From Sodiomyces alkalinus F11 (Eukaryota; Ascomycota; Sordariomycetes; Glomerellales; Plectosphaerellaceae), in assembly GCF_003711515.1 (NCBI RefSeq), contig NW_021167090.1, positions 627,346 to 691,345 on the forward strand: a DNA stretch of 64,000 nt. The letters run 5' to 3'. Shown one piece after another: positions 22,930-33,143 of this stretch. Numbering within the stretch: position 1 is the first letter of the stretch; each line of letters opens with the position of its first letter. The notes under the pieces are model-generated. The model made no database searches. It had not been told where the DNA came from and was given only the letters and a program-made list of their open reading frames with translations. The translations under genes were made by a program, and so were the position numbers.

Positions 22930-24774
22930 ATGGCTGAACCCTCAGAACCCAACCCTGTGCCCGTGATGACGAACGGGACGGTCAATGGAGTCAACGGGGT
23001 CAATGATGATCACAGACCCCAGACGCCTCAAACCAATGGCATGTCATTGACCGAGTACAGCGCCAACCCAACAACACCTGCCGAGATCAAACGTAACCGC
23101 TCCAAGAGCCTCGTTGCCGATGAATATCTCCTTCCCGATGGCCACCCAGACGTGAGATAGTCATAGTTCCTTACCCTGCCGTTACATTCTCTCAATTTCT
23201 TCTCCCAATTTTCCCGTTTTAACTGACCCTTTCCCCCATGACAGTACCTACGTCTCATCGCCGGTGCCGCATCCCGTGTCTACGAAGCCTGCAAGCTCAC
23301 ACCGCTCCAGCCCGCAGTCAACCTGAGCAACCGTCTCGAATGCAACGTTCTCTTCAAGCGGGAGGATGAACAGCCCGTCTTCAGCTTCAAGCTACGGGGC
23401 GCCTACAATAAAATGGCCCACCTCGACCCGGCCAAGAGCTGGAAGGGCGTCGTCTGCTGTTCCGCCGGCAACCATGCCCAGGGCGTCGCCTACTCGGCCC
23501 GGAAACTCAAGATCCCCGCTACCATCGTCATGCCGGAGGGCACACCGAGCATCAAGCACTTGAACGTGGCGCGCCTGGGCGGCCACGTGGTGCTGCACGG
23601 CGCCGATTTCGACGCCGCCAAGGAGGAGTGCGCGCGGCGGGAACAGCAGGACGGGCTCATCAACATCCCTCCCTTCGACGACCCCTACGTCATCGCCGGC
23701 CAGGGTACCATTGGCATGGAGCTGTTCGGCCAGACGAACATGCAAAAAGTCGAGGCCATCTTCTGCGGTGTCGGTGGCGGCGGCCTCATTGCCGGCGTTG
23801 GCGTGTACATCAAGCGCATGGCGCCCCTCGTCAAGGTCATCGGCGTGGAGACGCACGACGCCAACGCCATGGCCCAATCCCTGGCCAAGGGCGAGCGGGT
23901 CCTGCTGAAAGACGTGGGGCTCTTCGCGGACGGCGCGGCCGTCAAGACGGTGGGCGAGGAGACCTTCCGCCTCGCGCAGGAGGTGGTGGACGACGTCATC
24001 CAGGTGACGACGGACGAGGTGTGCGCCGCCATCAAGGACATGTACGACGACACGCGGTCGGGGCTGGAACCCGCCGGCGCGCTCCCCATCGCCGGCCTCA
24101 AGAAATACGTCGCCGCGAACCCGTCGTCCGATCCCCGGCGTACCTTGATCGCCATCACCTCGGGCGCGAACATGAACTTCGACCGGCTCCGGTTCGTCGC
24201 CGAGCGCGCCACCCTCGGCGAGGGCAAGGAGGTCCTCCTCTCCGTGCAGATCCCCGAGAGGCCCGGCTCGTTTTTCCAACTCATCGGCCTGGTCATGCCG
24301 CACTTCGTCACCGAGTTCTCCTACCGCTACGCGACCGACGAGGCCGCCAACGTGCTCATCGGCCTGTCCCTGACCGCACCCGCGTCCCAGCGCGCCGAGG
24401 AGCTGCAGATGCTCCTCGCCCGCATCCGCGCCGGCGGCATGGCTGTCACGGACCTGTCGGGCGACGAGCTCGCCAAGAGCCACGTCCGGTACCTCGTCGG
24501 CGGCCGCTCCAACGTGCCCGACGAGCGCATCTACATGTTTAACTTTCCGGAGAGACCTGGCGCGCTGGAGCGCTTCCTGCGGACGCTCCGGCCCAAGTTC
24601 AACATCAGCCTGTTCCAGTACCGCAACTCGGGTGGCGATGTTGGCAAGATCCTGGCCGGCATCCTCTGTCCCCAGGAGGAATTGCACGAGCTGGAGAGGT
24701 TCCTGAAAGAGGTCGGGTATCCGTTTGAGGATTGTACCGATTCGCATGTTTTCAAGACATTCCTGCGAAGCTGA
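22930..24774 (+). CDS. ILV1: Threonine dehydratase (threonine ammonia-lyase), biosynthetic
   Basis: Two exons, 22930-23151 and 23245-24774, giving 583 aa. It deaminates L-threonine to 2-oxobutanoate, the first committed step of isoleucine synthesis, with pyridoxal phosphate. The PLP lysine lies in [21 protein letters not shown] and the phosphate-binding [11 protein letters not shown] loop follow, and the catalytic domain ends near residue 400. Two C-terminal ACT-like regulatory domains begin at [18 protein letters not shown] and [17 protein letters not shown], so isoleucine feedback is expected. The 93-nt intron has donor GTGAGA and branch AACTGAC. The chosen start MAEPSEPN has no mitochondrial presequence. 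An upstream in-frame ATG (22777) would add about 51 residues poor in acidic and rich in Ser/Lys/Arg, a plausible presequence. Confidence 0.96.
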
Positions 24775-25262
24775 GAATATGTTCCCATCTAGGTACCTGG
24801 GGAGTTGTTGGGCGTTTGGAGTTGGGACATAAGGTAGAGCTGGTTATCTCAAAAAGAGGGAACGCATCTCAGGATTTGGATTCTTCACCTGTCGATATCT
24901 TGCAGCATTTAGAGTTAGAAGAAAAATAAGACTAGATATTCAAGTAAAGTAACATTTTGGAGACTAATCGACTTTTATAATTGAATTAGGTTCTCTTGGT
25001 AAATGTCAAAGTCGAAGTCCTCGGTGAAACGCGTTATACCTACCTATACCCTCGGTGGAACATCGGTGAGTCTCGGTGAACAGCATCGCGCTTCTCTGGG
25101 CGGAATGCACGGACCACTCATCCACGTGATATGTCAAATCCGGAAGATCCCGGTCCAGGTCGTTGTTTGGTAACTTTTGCAGCTTCGTCCATCACCAGGC
25201 TTGCTCAATCGAGACGGCCTTCCCGACCGATTCCCAAAAACAAAAAGAAACCAATCCCCAAA
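24775..25262. other. Intergenic region
   Basis: 3' flank of ILV1 and upstream region of the bL36m gene. It contains a partly repeated CTCGGTGAAAC/CTCGGTGGAAC/CTCGGTGAAC element at about 25019-25082 (three to four near copies), otherwise nothing recognised. Confidence 0.5.
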
Positions 25263-25700
25263 ATGGCAGCGTCAAGTCTCTCGCGCTGCTTCAGGGCGCT
25301 CTGCCTCTCGGCGACGACTCGGGCAACCGTCGCGAAGCCCGCACAAACCGCCCTCTCCCAAACCCGATCCCTTTCGCACGCGATCCTCCCGAGGCCACGG
25401 CTGGTAGCGCCGACGACCAGCACAAAGCCGGCCCTGTCCGTTCAGACTACAATTCAGCAGACGCGGGGCATGAAGGTTCACAGTTCGGTCAAGAAGAGAT
25501 GCGAGCATTGCAAGGTAAGTTTCTTTCTTTCTTATTTTTTTTTTCTTTTTTTTCGCCTCCTCGCTTTCGCGGCCAACACGAGACGCTGACGGGGGATGGG
25601 CTGGGACCAGATCGTGCGGAGGAAGGCCGGAAAGAGGCATAATGGATATCGTTACGTTATCTGCAAGGCGAACCCGAGACATAAACAGCGGCAAGGATAA
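25263..25700 (+). CDS. RTC6: Mitochondrial large-subunit ribosomal protein bL36m
   Basis: Two exons, 25263-25514 and 25611-25700, giving 113 aa. An N-terminal region of about 70 residues rich in Ser, Thr, Arg and Ala is a mitochondrial presequence. The C-terminal 44 residues are the whole bacterial-type L36: MKVHSSVKKRCEHCK, then IVRRKAGKRHNGYRYVICK and PRHKQRQG. The zinc ligands C-x2-C, C and H are all present. The intron (96 nt, donor GTAAGT, CTGAC branch) falls directly after CEHCK and holds a long T-rich tract. The gene is convergent with the LYRM2-like gene. Confidence 0.95.
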
Positions 25701-25942
25701 GCGTGGTGGCCCCAGCCGTGGGGATAGCGGAGGTTTCGATGCGAGAGAAGACCGACATGGACCAGCTGCGGATGAAGAGAGAGGGCGTTGAAGAATTGTA
25801 TGAATGCACTCGGGGCGAAACATATTGGCGTTTTTTTCTTCCCCACAGGGCACGCAAAGCAAGCTCCTGGACCATATGCATCCCATCCTCGACTCGGAAT
25901 GTACCATTACTACAGGATACTATACAACGGGATAGGACATTG

Positions 25943-26406
25943 TTATAACCCCTGGATATACCTCTGCATACCCTCCCATTCTGCCTTGCCAGTCGATATA
26001 AGATACCGGATATGACCCTGTGGAGGCATGGAGGCATCAGAACGTGATATCTGCGAAACGGTAGGGGTAAATCAAGCGGGGATCGGCTCACAAGATCGGT
26101 TACGTCGCGATGGCGCTCAAATTCTGCGCGGACGTAGCGCCGCGTCTCGTCCTTGGTCGAATCGTCCGGGATGCGGGCGGTGCCGCGGAAGATATCCCTG
26201 TAGAGCGCCAATGCACGGGATCGTTGGATGAACTAACCCCCTCTCTCACCGTCAGTCCCTGTGCGAATACGTGCGGTTTGTGGCCTCGGTGATTGATCTA
26301 CACATACGTGATCCAGGCTCATGGTCCGGCCGAGGCGGGACTTGCGCGACGCATTGGAGTAGGTGCGGATCGCGTGCCACCAGCGACCACCTGCGAGGAG
26401 GTTCAT
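25943..26406 (-). CDS. LYR motif protein, LYRM2-like
   Basis: Three exons, 26406-26308, 26232-26092 and 26017-25943, giving 104 aa. The spliced protein has SLDHFIQRSRALALYRDIFR, which holds the L-Y-R tripeptide, then RRYVRAEFERHRDV and IRYLISTGK, matching LYRM2 (FVRRQQVLLLYR...WAREEFRRNK...ITQG). LYR proteins are small mitochondrial matrix helpers that bind acyl carrier protein and serve complex I or Fe-S assembly. The short basic N-terminus (RWWHAIRTYSNASRKSRLGR) could act as targeting signal. The two introns are 75 and 74 nt. It lies between bL36m (convergent) and NAT4 (divergent, 368 bp between starts). Confidence 0.88.
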
Positions 26407-26774
26407 GGGAGAGCAATTGGAAGACTACATCGATAGAAAGAAGAGTTGGACTGGCCTTGTCTACGGTTTTGGTGTCGTTTTGTCGTAGCAAAGCGTGCTC
26501 CGTGAAGTAGTTTTTCTTTTCTTTTTTTCTTTTTTTTCTTTGGACGCTGTGACGATGGGACGATGGGATAGATCGGGAAATCGTCGGGGTTGATTAGTCA
26601 TGCGCACACAGCATGTTGTGATGCGACCACGTGCGACTTCGCGAGTTGAAACAGCTCTCTCTCTCTCTCTCTCATCATGTGACAGCGCGTTTGATTCAAA
26701 CATACATCTTCCGGAATACTTCGGTTTCTGTTGTGATTGAAATTGCGCGATTCCATGTTCTTCAAAGGCCGGTC
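26407..26774. promoter_or_regulatory. Bidirectional promoter region of LYRM2-like gene and NAT4
   Basis: 368 bp between divergent starts. It contains a T-rich tract with scattered C at 26508-26540 and a CT microsatellite at 26652-26673. Specific binding sites cannot be assigned. Confidence 0.5.
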
Positions 26775-27573
26775 ATGACGATCAAGAAGCGGCCCAGGGC
26801 GCCGACCGACCCCCTCGAAACGGCGAATCGCCAGTCGGACGAGGACTTCATCCGCAACTACCTGAAACCTAGGTAGGGTATTCTCGGTGCATACCTGCGT
26901 ACTTACGACAAAACGTGAGCGATGCCTAATACTCCCTGTCTTCTTAGCGAAGGGTGGACGAAATGGGCGCATCCGCGGACCGAGGCCCCTTACACCCTAT
27001 CACTGAAGGGCGTCCCATCCCTGACGACTGCTGAGCTTGCGGCCTGCTTTGCTCTGGTTGAGAAGACGAGCAGTGCCGACTACCGGGCCTCGTCTATGGG
27101 GTGGAGCCCGTTCAAGAAGACTGAGATGAAATCACCCGACTTGCGGTACATCCTCGTCACGGACGAATCGGGCTCTCTGCGTGGGTTCACGAGTTTCATG
27201 CCCACGTGGGAGGAAGGGGAACCGGTGATATATTGCTACGAAATCCATCTCGAAGATGATCTGCGTGGGTTCGTGTTGTGTTTTCCTCTCCCGGTACCCC
27301 TCCCCCCTTCGACGTCGCTAATGTGCTCTCCGTAGCACTGGATTGGCCGGGTTGCTCATGGGCTTTCTCGAGACAGTTGCGGTCAATATTCCGCTCATTG
27401 AGAAGGTCATGTTGACCTGCTTCCTGAGAAACGCGAAAGCCGTGGCATTTTACAAGAAGCTGGGATTCGTGAAGGATGCCATCTCGCCCCAGGAAAGGAG
27501 GTTGAGGGGTGGTAAGCTCTTTGTGCCTGACTATGTCATCATGAGTCGAACGATTTCACGAACAGCTACTTGA
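26775..27573 (+). CDS. NAT4: Histone-specific N-alpha-acetyltransferase NatD (Nat4/NAA40)
   Basis: Three exons, 26775-26872, 26948-27268 and 27336-27573, giving 218 aa. It is expected to acetylate the N-termini of histones H4 and H2A. Evidence is the NAA40-like layout: FALVEKTSSADYRASSMGWS, then KKTEMKSPDLRYILVTDESG, GFTSFMPTWEEGEPVIYCYE, IHLEDDLRGTGLAGLLMGFL with the acetyl-CoA loop RGTGLA, then KVMLTCFLRNAKAVAFYKKL. The second intron (67 nt) uses the unusual donor GTTCGT and interrupts the acetyl-CoA loop; phases close correctly. The short basic N-terminus KKRPRAP may support nuclear entry. Confidence 0.93.
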
Positions 27574-28194
27574 AGGGGGAATCGGCATGTCGTGGGTATA
27601 TGCTAATCGTCTTCTGTGTCTTCTACGCGTCGCTTTGTGGTATAATGTGGCCACATGCTCGTTCTGAGATGGTAAAGTGAGAGATGTGATGCGTAACAAC
27701 AAGCAACGAAAAAAAAGAAAAGAAAAAGGAAAAAAAGAAGAAAAAAAATGTTTATTTTGAATAGGCATTTGATTGACTTATGTGACAGGTTTCATCGGGG
27801 AGTAGCTCTCTGGCCATTTTGACTGGAAATCCCTGATGTTTGGCTAATTAGTCGTCCGTAACTCTGCACATTTTTTTTTTTAAAAAGTCATGCGACCTCC
27901 CTATGCCAACCGGGGCACACTTAAGAGCGGACACTCCTCCAACATGTCTTTGAGTTTTCGGAACTAATGTAACGCTGTCGTATGTTATGCCAAAGACCAT
28001 GCCATGACGCGCATACAAATATGACCATACGAGTAAGGTGGGCATGGCAATGATGCTATCAGCGAAGTCAATGAAATCTAATGAGACGACATGTTAAGTC
28101 ACGTTTGCAATAACAATCCATTTTGAGAGCGATCCCAGACTCCCAGTAATGCTCAGTTGTTTATTCCCTGAGAGATTCTGAAAATCAAGAAAGT
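27574..28194. other. Intergenic region
   Basis: No gene. An A/G-rich tract (27706-27748) with poly-A runs follows NAT4. Confidence 0.5.
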
Positions 28195-28268
28195 GGTCGG
28201 TTAGCTCAGTTGGTTAGAGCGTCGTACTAATAATGCGAAGGTCATGAGTTCGACCCTCATACTGACCA
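28195..28268 (+). tRNA. tRNA-Ile (anticodon AAT)
   Basis: A 74-nt cloverleaf. Acceptor GGTCGGT pairs with ACTGACC (one G-U). The A box TTAGCTCAGTTGG and B box GAGTTCGACCC are both intact. The anticodon stem TCGTA/TGCGA flanks loop CTAATAA, so the anticodon is AAT (Ile, read as IAU). There is no intron. A T-run (28273-28279) follows as a pol III terminator. Confidence 0.97.
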
Positions 28269-29029
28269 TTTCTTTTTTTGCCCGTGGTTCCGCTCTTCCA
28301 AATAATTGCAGCACACTGAGATAAAGGCTGGTGGGTGATTAAGGCCTCGCGGTCCCGTGTAACTCTATTTTTGCTTGACATAATCATTATAATTGTATTC
28401 CGCCCTAATTTTAATGCTGCCAGAACAAGAATAAGATACAAGGAGCAGACTCATTCAATTACCTTATCTAGCTAGGTAGTTAGGACTCGGTCTTGTCGGT
28501 AGAGCGACTTTAAATCCACCGAGAAATGGGTCTGCACGAGGTATCCAGTACCTTCTGGCCTCGGACCTTGGCTTAGCCACCATGGAAGTCCCACCCCGAT
28601 CTTATATCCTTTCTGTGTTCCCAGAATTCCAGATACTAATATAGGGAGAATGCAGTTATCTCTTTTACTCCCCAGGAGACTAGGTAGTTAGTTCCGCAAC
28701 TTATGTACACGTGCCTAAACATCGTAGTAGTTACGACAAAGCTTAACATATACGCGTGCGTTCCCAGGTACACAGAACCCCGCCAAGAAGCAGCCTTGCT
28801 TGTCCCTGGCACATGTGGACCTCAGTGAGGGGCCTAATATATGAACCCAAAACGGTCCGAACCAATAGGAACCTCACGTCTACAACCGAGGAGGCTGATT
28901 ATCAGATGATCAGATAAGATGTGAATTTCTCACTCATACCTGAACCTCCCACACAACCGGGATCGTATCCCCTCTCCCCAACACCAACACGCCCTCGCCT
29001 TTTGTGACTGAGTCCCCGATGCCGTCGCC
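28269..29029. other. Intergenic region
   Basis: pol III terminator of the tRNA, then upstream sequence of the ferric reductase gene. Near 28487-28522 a GTCGGTAGAGCGAC..TTTAAATCC stretch resembles the 5' half of tRNA-Lys but lacks a B box. Confidence 0.5.
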
Positions 29030-30420
29030 ATGCGGAACACACGCCGCTCCTTTTTCGCCCGCGTGCTTCTGACGGCAACATGGCTCTGGCTCTGCTCCGG
29101 CGCCCTCGCAGCAGGCGGCAACGGTATCGACGAGACCAAATCCTTCGGGGCGTGCACGCTAGCCCTGCAAACGACCCACTTCTCCGACGTCGGACCCAAC
29201 GCTACCAAACTCGAAGAAAAATGCCAGAGTCGGCTACGCCACCTGTCGTTGTATCTCTGTCTCAAGGTCTACGGTAGAAGTGGTGGCTGGGCGGACGAGT
29301 TGGCGGCGCAGAACGACACGTGCGAGAGGTTTCTTCACACGCCTCTACCCCCGTTCGACATTGTGGCCAATTATACCGACACTGAGGTTCCCCGGTTGAG
29401 GCAGGTCACGTTGCAGGACTGGAACGATAGAGTCACTTTTGATGAAGAAGTGATTGTGTCGGATGCCTTGCACGGTATCGCATATGGCACGCTTGTCAGT
29501 GATTCTTCGCACATTCCCGCTTGGCCTGACGGCCCGTGCTCACGTCATGACCATCCACTTACACGTTTTACGTAGTATGCATGGGATTACGCGTATTCTC
29601 GTCATTTTAGCTACGGGTATGTGTACCGCATCCGCATGGTCTGAGAATCAACACTGACATTGAGTAGCTGGGCCATGGCCGTATTCTGGATAGTGGTCGT
29701 CCTGGCGGGTGCATCTGCCCGCCTCGTCTCGGCCATTCGCCGTCATCGGGGTTCGAGCGAAAAGTCCCAAAGTAGGATGAGGACTGTGATTGACCGAGTA
29801 CCTGCCTGGGTGTGTCGGCATATAACGGCCCCTGCAACGTTCGGCTACCGGTGCGCCCAGAATCTTGGGTGGTGCACGATCCCTCCCAGAGGCCAGAGCC
29901 TCACGATTCTTGTCTTTCTCATTCTCAACATTTTCGTCAGTACGAATGGCTATATAGTCATGCCGGTGAACCTCTAGTACGTTTTTGGAACACCAACCCA
30001 TCGGGGGATAGAACACTCTGATTCACATCTTACTCCACATGCAGCTTCAATACCCCGACGAAGCAGCTTCTGCGCTATGTTTCCGACCGCACGGGCATTG
30101 TTTCGTTTGCCAACTTCCCGATGATATGGCTCTTTGGCATGCGGAACAATCTGGCGTTGTGGCTGACGGGCTGGGACTTTGGAACGTACAACAACTTTCA
30201 CCGATGGGTGGCGCGGATTGCGACCCTTCAGGCAGTCGTTCATTCCATCGGCTACACTGTTCTTATTCTGCTGGGTACGCATGATTTCTTGTTCGAAGGA
30301 CGGTCTCACACAAGTCCATTTCTGACAGAATATAGACGGCGGATGGGAGTATTTCGCTTGGTGGTGGACGCAGCTCTTCTTTTGGACCGGGGAGGTGGTA
30401 GGTGGTCTTCTTTCCCCTTT

Positions 30421-30476
<56 letters not shown>

Positions 30477-31721
30477 TTGTATCTGTGAACGACCCAGAAG
30501 ATATCACTGACTTCATTCAAGGCAACCATTCTCATGTGCCTTCTCCTAGGCTTGGCGGTATATTGGCTGAGGCGAAAGCAGTATGAGACCTTCCTTATCA
30601 TACACGTCGTGCTCTCCATTTTCATTCTGCTCACCATGTTGGGGTTCGTGATACCCGCCATTCATTTCCCCACTCCACCACGCAACATATGACTGACGTG
30701 CCGGCGTAAAAGCCATGTTTCCATATTCAAGGTCCGCTACGACCTGATGGTCTGGATCCCCGCGACGATATGGGCAGCCGATCGGATCCTGCGCGTGTCC
30801 CGGACGTTATCCTTCAACCGCCGCTTCTGGAACACCAAGGCGTCGGTCAAGTACGATCCCAGCAGCAACATCATCCGCCTCGCCGTCCCCTCTTCCTCCA
30901 GCCTCTACACCCCGCAGCCGGGGACGTTCTACTACCTCCACGTGTTGAGCGACAAGCGGTTCTGGGAAAGCCACCCGTTCACCATGGCCTACTCGACGGG
31001 GGCCAGGGAGGCGTGCGGTAAGGATCTGGGCGAAAACGCGCCGTTGTTGCCGGCACAGCACGGCCGGGGGGGCGACGAGGCATTCGCCGTCGGGTCGGAG
31101 GGCGGCGAGGGGGAACCGAGCATGGTGGGCTTCCTGATCAGGCCGTATGATGGCTTTACTTCCCGGCTGAGAGACGCGGCGTCGAGGTCGAGCCGTTGTC
31201 CGCAGTCGGGACCCGTCTCGATCCAGGTTCTCGTCGAAGGACCGTACGGACGCACGGGGCCCTTCGTGGAGTATGAGAACGTCCTTTTCGTGGTGGGCGG
31301 CAGCGGGATCGTGGTGGCGATGGCGTATCTCCGCTCTCTCGTGTCGAACGCGGGGGTGCGATCGGTGGGGATCGTCTGGGCGGTTCGGGAGCCTGCGTTT
31401 GCAGAGGATATCCTGTTGCGAGATCTCGGGCCGCTTGTGGGGGGCAAGAAGGTTTCGTTGAAGATCTGCATGACGCTGGGAAGTGGGTGCGCGGGATTTA
31501 CAGTCCCGGAGCTTCCTGAGGGGGTCAGGCTGCAGTATGGTCGGCCGGATGTACGGCTTGAAGTTGAGGATGCCGCAGGGGATATGCCCCCTTCCGAAAG
31601 GTTAGCGGTGGTGGCTTGCGGGCCGGCGAGGATGGCGGATGATGCGAGGAGGGCTGTGGTGGAGAGCATGGGGTCCAATGGGCCGCGGGTTGAGTACTTT
31701 GAGGAAAGTTTTCGGTGGTAG
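29030..31721 (+). CDS. Ferric/cupric reductase transmembrane component (FRE family)
   Basis: Seven exons, 29030-29494, 29576-29616, 29668-29976, 30045-30274, 30336-30397, 30522-30643 and 30713-31721, giving 745 aa with all phases consistent. It moves electrons from cytosolic NADPH through FAD and two haems to extracellular metal. A signal peptide precedes an extracellular N-domain. The ferric-reductase membrane core has haem histidine pairs spaced 14 residues apart: [15 protein letters not shown], and the IIHVV histidine with MLGHV. The FAD motif is HPFTMA, the nucleotide fold starts VVGGSGI, and the C-terminus is VACGPARM...EYFEESFRW. The variable loop between FAD and NADPH parts is long and low complexity. 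Intron 5 (124 nt) contains a (TC)n(CA)n microsatellite at 30423-30476. It may serve reductive iron uptake; no permease/oxidase partner is adjacent. Confidence 0.94.
30423..30476. repeat. (TC)n(CA)n compound microsatellite in ferric reductase intron 5
   Basis: About 18 CT units directly followed by about 8 CA units inside a 124-nt intron; it probably serves as the polypyrimidine tract and is likely length-polymorphic. Confidence 0.95.
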
Positions 31722-31934
31722 TCTGTAGAGCTCTTTTGGTAAGTCATCTGGAGTTGGCATGGCATAGCGTTGGCCCGCAGGGATACTAGGGAATCTGTAT
31801 AGATAGATATATCATCTGTGCGACTTGATCAAATGGAAATGGGAAAATCTAGAACGACAGCGTTGAAATCCATGCTGGCTAGCTATGCATCGTCACCGTG
31901 TCACAGATCCTAGATATAGGTGGAGTTGTTGTTG

Positions 31935-32654
31935 TCATTCGCTCATCAACTGGCTGTGACCGTCCAACCCTGACCACTTTGGCTTTCCGTCTGGAACATC
32001 CAAAACCCTTCGTGAATAGAAGATGTGTTGTCTACATGTATCGATTGTTAGCCAAAGAAACGACTGGAGCCTCGGAAACGTGCAGGAAGAATGTGGGATA
32101 TGGGCCGCTGGTAGTTCGTACTCTGGCTGAAAGTTCGCCTTCCACTCTTCGTTCCCCTTGAACTTGATCAACCCGGGGAACGGAAGCAACATGTTCCGGC
32201 CCTCGTCCATGATGAGACTCCCGCAGTTGTCACACCTGACCTTGCACGGGAGGTCATGCGCCGGCTTCTTCGCCCCGGATGAGTAGAAAGACAGGTCTCT
32301 GACGCCATGCTCGAACGACATGTCCTCTTTGTGGACGATGGCGGCCCATTGGAAGGGGGCGCCGTGCATGACCTGGCAGTCGGTGCAATGGCAGTACTTC
32401 GACCCCAAGGGCTTGTCGCGCGAGAGCCAGTACCGTACTTTGCCGCAATGGCAGGTTCCTTCGAGTTTCTTGTCGAATGGTTTGCCCGTGTCTTTTTCCC
32501 TTTGTCGGGGGTCTGTGTACGGCGGCCGGGACTGCCACTCGGGAGTCGGGCCGGGTCCGGACATTTTGGATGAGAGTGGGCGTGACTGTGAGATACCAGG
32601 CCTGAACCCGAGCTTGAAAATAGGAAGTAGGACTCTAGTTGAGCTTCTAAACAT
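31935..32654 (-). CDS. GFA/CENP-V domain zinc protein, possibly mitochondrial
   Basis: Two exons, 32654-32122 and 32031-31935, giving 209 aa; an upstream in-frame ATG at 32699 would give 224, and MSGPG at 32564 would give 179. The glutathione-dependent formaldehyde-activating (GFA) fold is shown by its zinc cysteines: GTCHCGKVRYW, KYCHCTDCQVMHGAPFQWAA and KVRCDNCGSLIMDEGRNM. After splicing the end reads FQPEQHIFYSRRVLDVPDGK, as in fungal members. The N-terminus MFRSSTRVLLPIFKLGF is Arg-rich and amphipathic, a possible mitochondrial presequence. The 90-nt intron has donor GTACGA and branch GCTAAC. Catalytic activity of most fungal members is unproven. Confidence 0.85.
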   Translation of the reverse strand: MFRSSTRVLLPIFKLGFRPGISQSRPLSSKMSGPGPTPEWQSRPPYTDPRQREKDTGKPFDKKLEGTCHCGKVRYWLSRDKPLGSKYCHCTDCQVMHGAPFQWAAIVHKEDMSFEHGVRDLSFYSSGAKKPAHDLPCKVRCDNCGSLIMDEGRNMLLPFPGLIKFKGNEEWKANFQPEYELPAAHIPHSSCTFPRLQSFLWLTIDTCRQHIFYSRRVLDVPDGKPKWSGLDGHSQLMSE

Positions 32655-32699
32655 GTTTATTGGGTCGAGGAAAAGGGGACATGAAGAACTTGAAATCAT

Positions 32700-33143
32700 A
32701 ATACTTCCAAGTCTTGGAGTTTTTGGTGGTTAAAGAACACAAAAGAGAGAGGAAGGGATGATGTCATTGATCCATCATCGCGTACATCGTCACCATCATC
32801 CCATGATCCGTCGGAGGTTCTGGACTTTGGTAACCGGAGAGAAACTTCCGGTTCCCTTCCCGGTTCCGTTTACGGTATTCTACATCTGTTCCGCTGCTAA
32901 AAGACTGCTAGCAGGTGTCACCCAGAACACTAACGTAGGTTCCATACCTTAGCCTCTACACATTTATTTACAACCTACATGTACAATTAATTAGTGGACT
33001 AGGTACCTTATGGTCTTTTTGACAAGATATTAACAATCGATGCTTATATAGTAACAGGAGGTGAAAAGAAGGTATCTATTTATCTACCAATGTTCTACAT
33101 GAAAACACAATGCTTCCGCTGTCTACATGTAGGCTGTTAACCT
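32700..33143. other. Intergenic region
   Basis: Upstream of the GFA gene and 3' flank of the MFS gene. A CATCATCGCGTACATCGTCACCATC-type run lies near 32770, cut short here; nothing else recognised. Confidence 0.45.

Noticed and set aside
23392..24747. 451-codon antisense open frame opposite ILV1
   Set aside because: Shadow of the threonine dehydratase exon; the sense strand has unambiguous catalytic motifs.
28487..28522. 5'-half tRNA-Lys-like fragment
   Set aside because: Lacks the T arm, B box and matching acceptor; at most a decayed fragment near the real tRNA-Ile.
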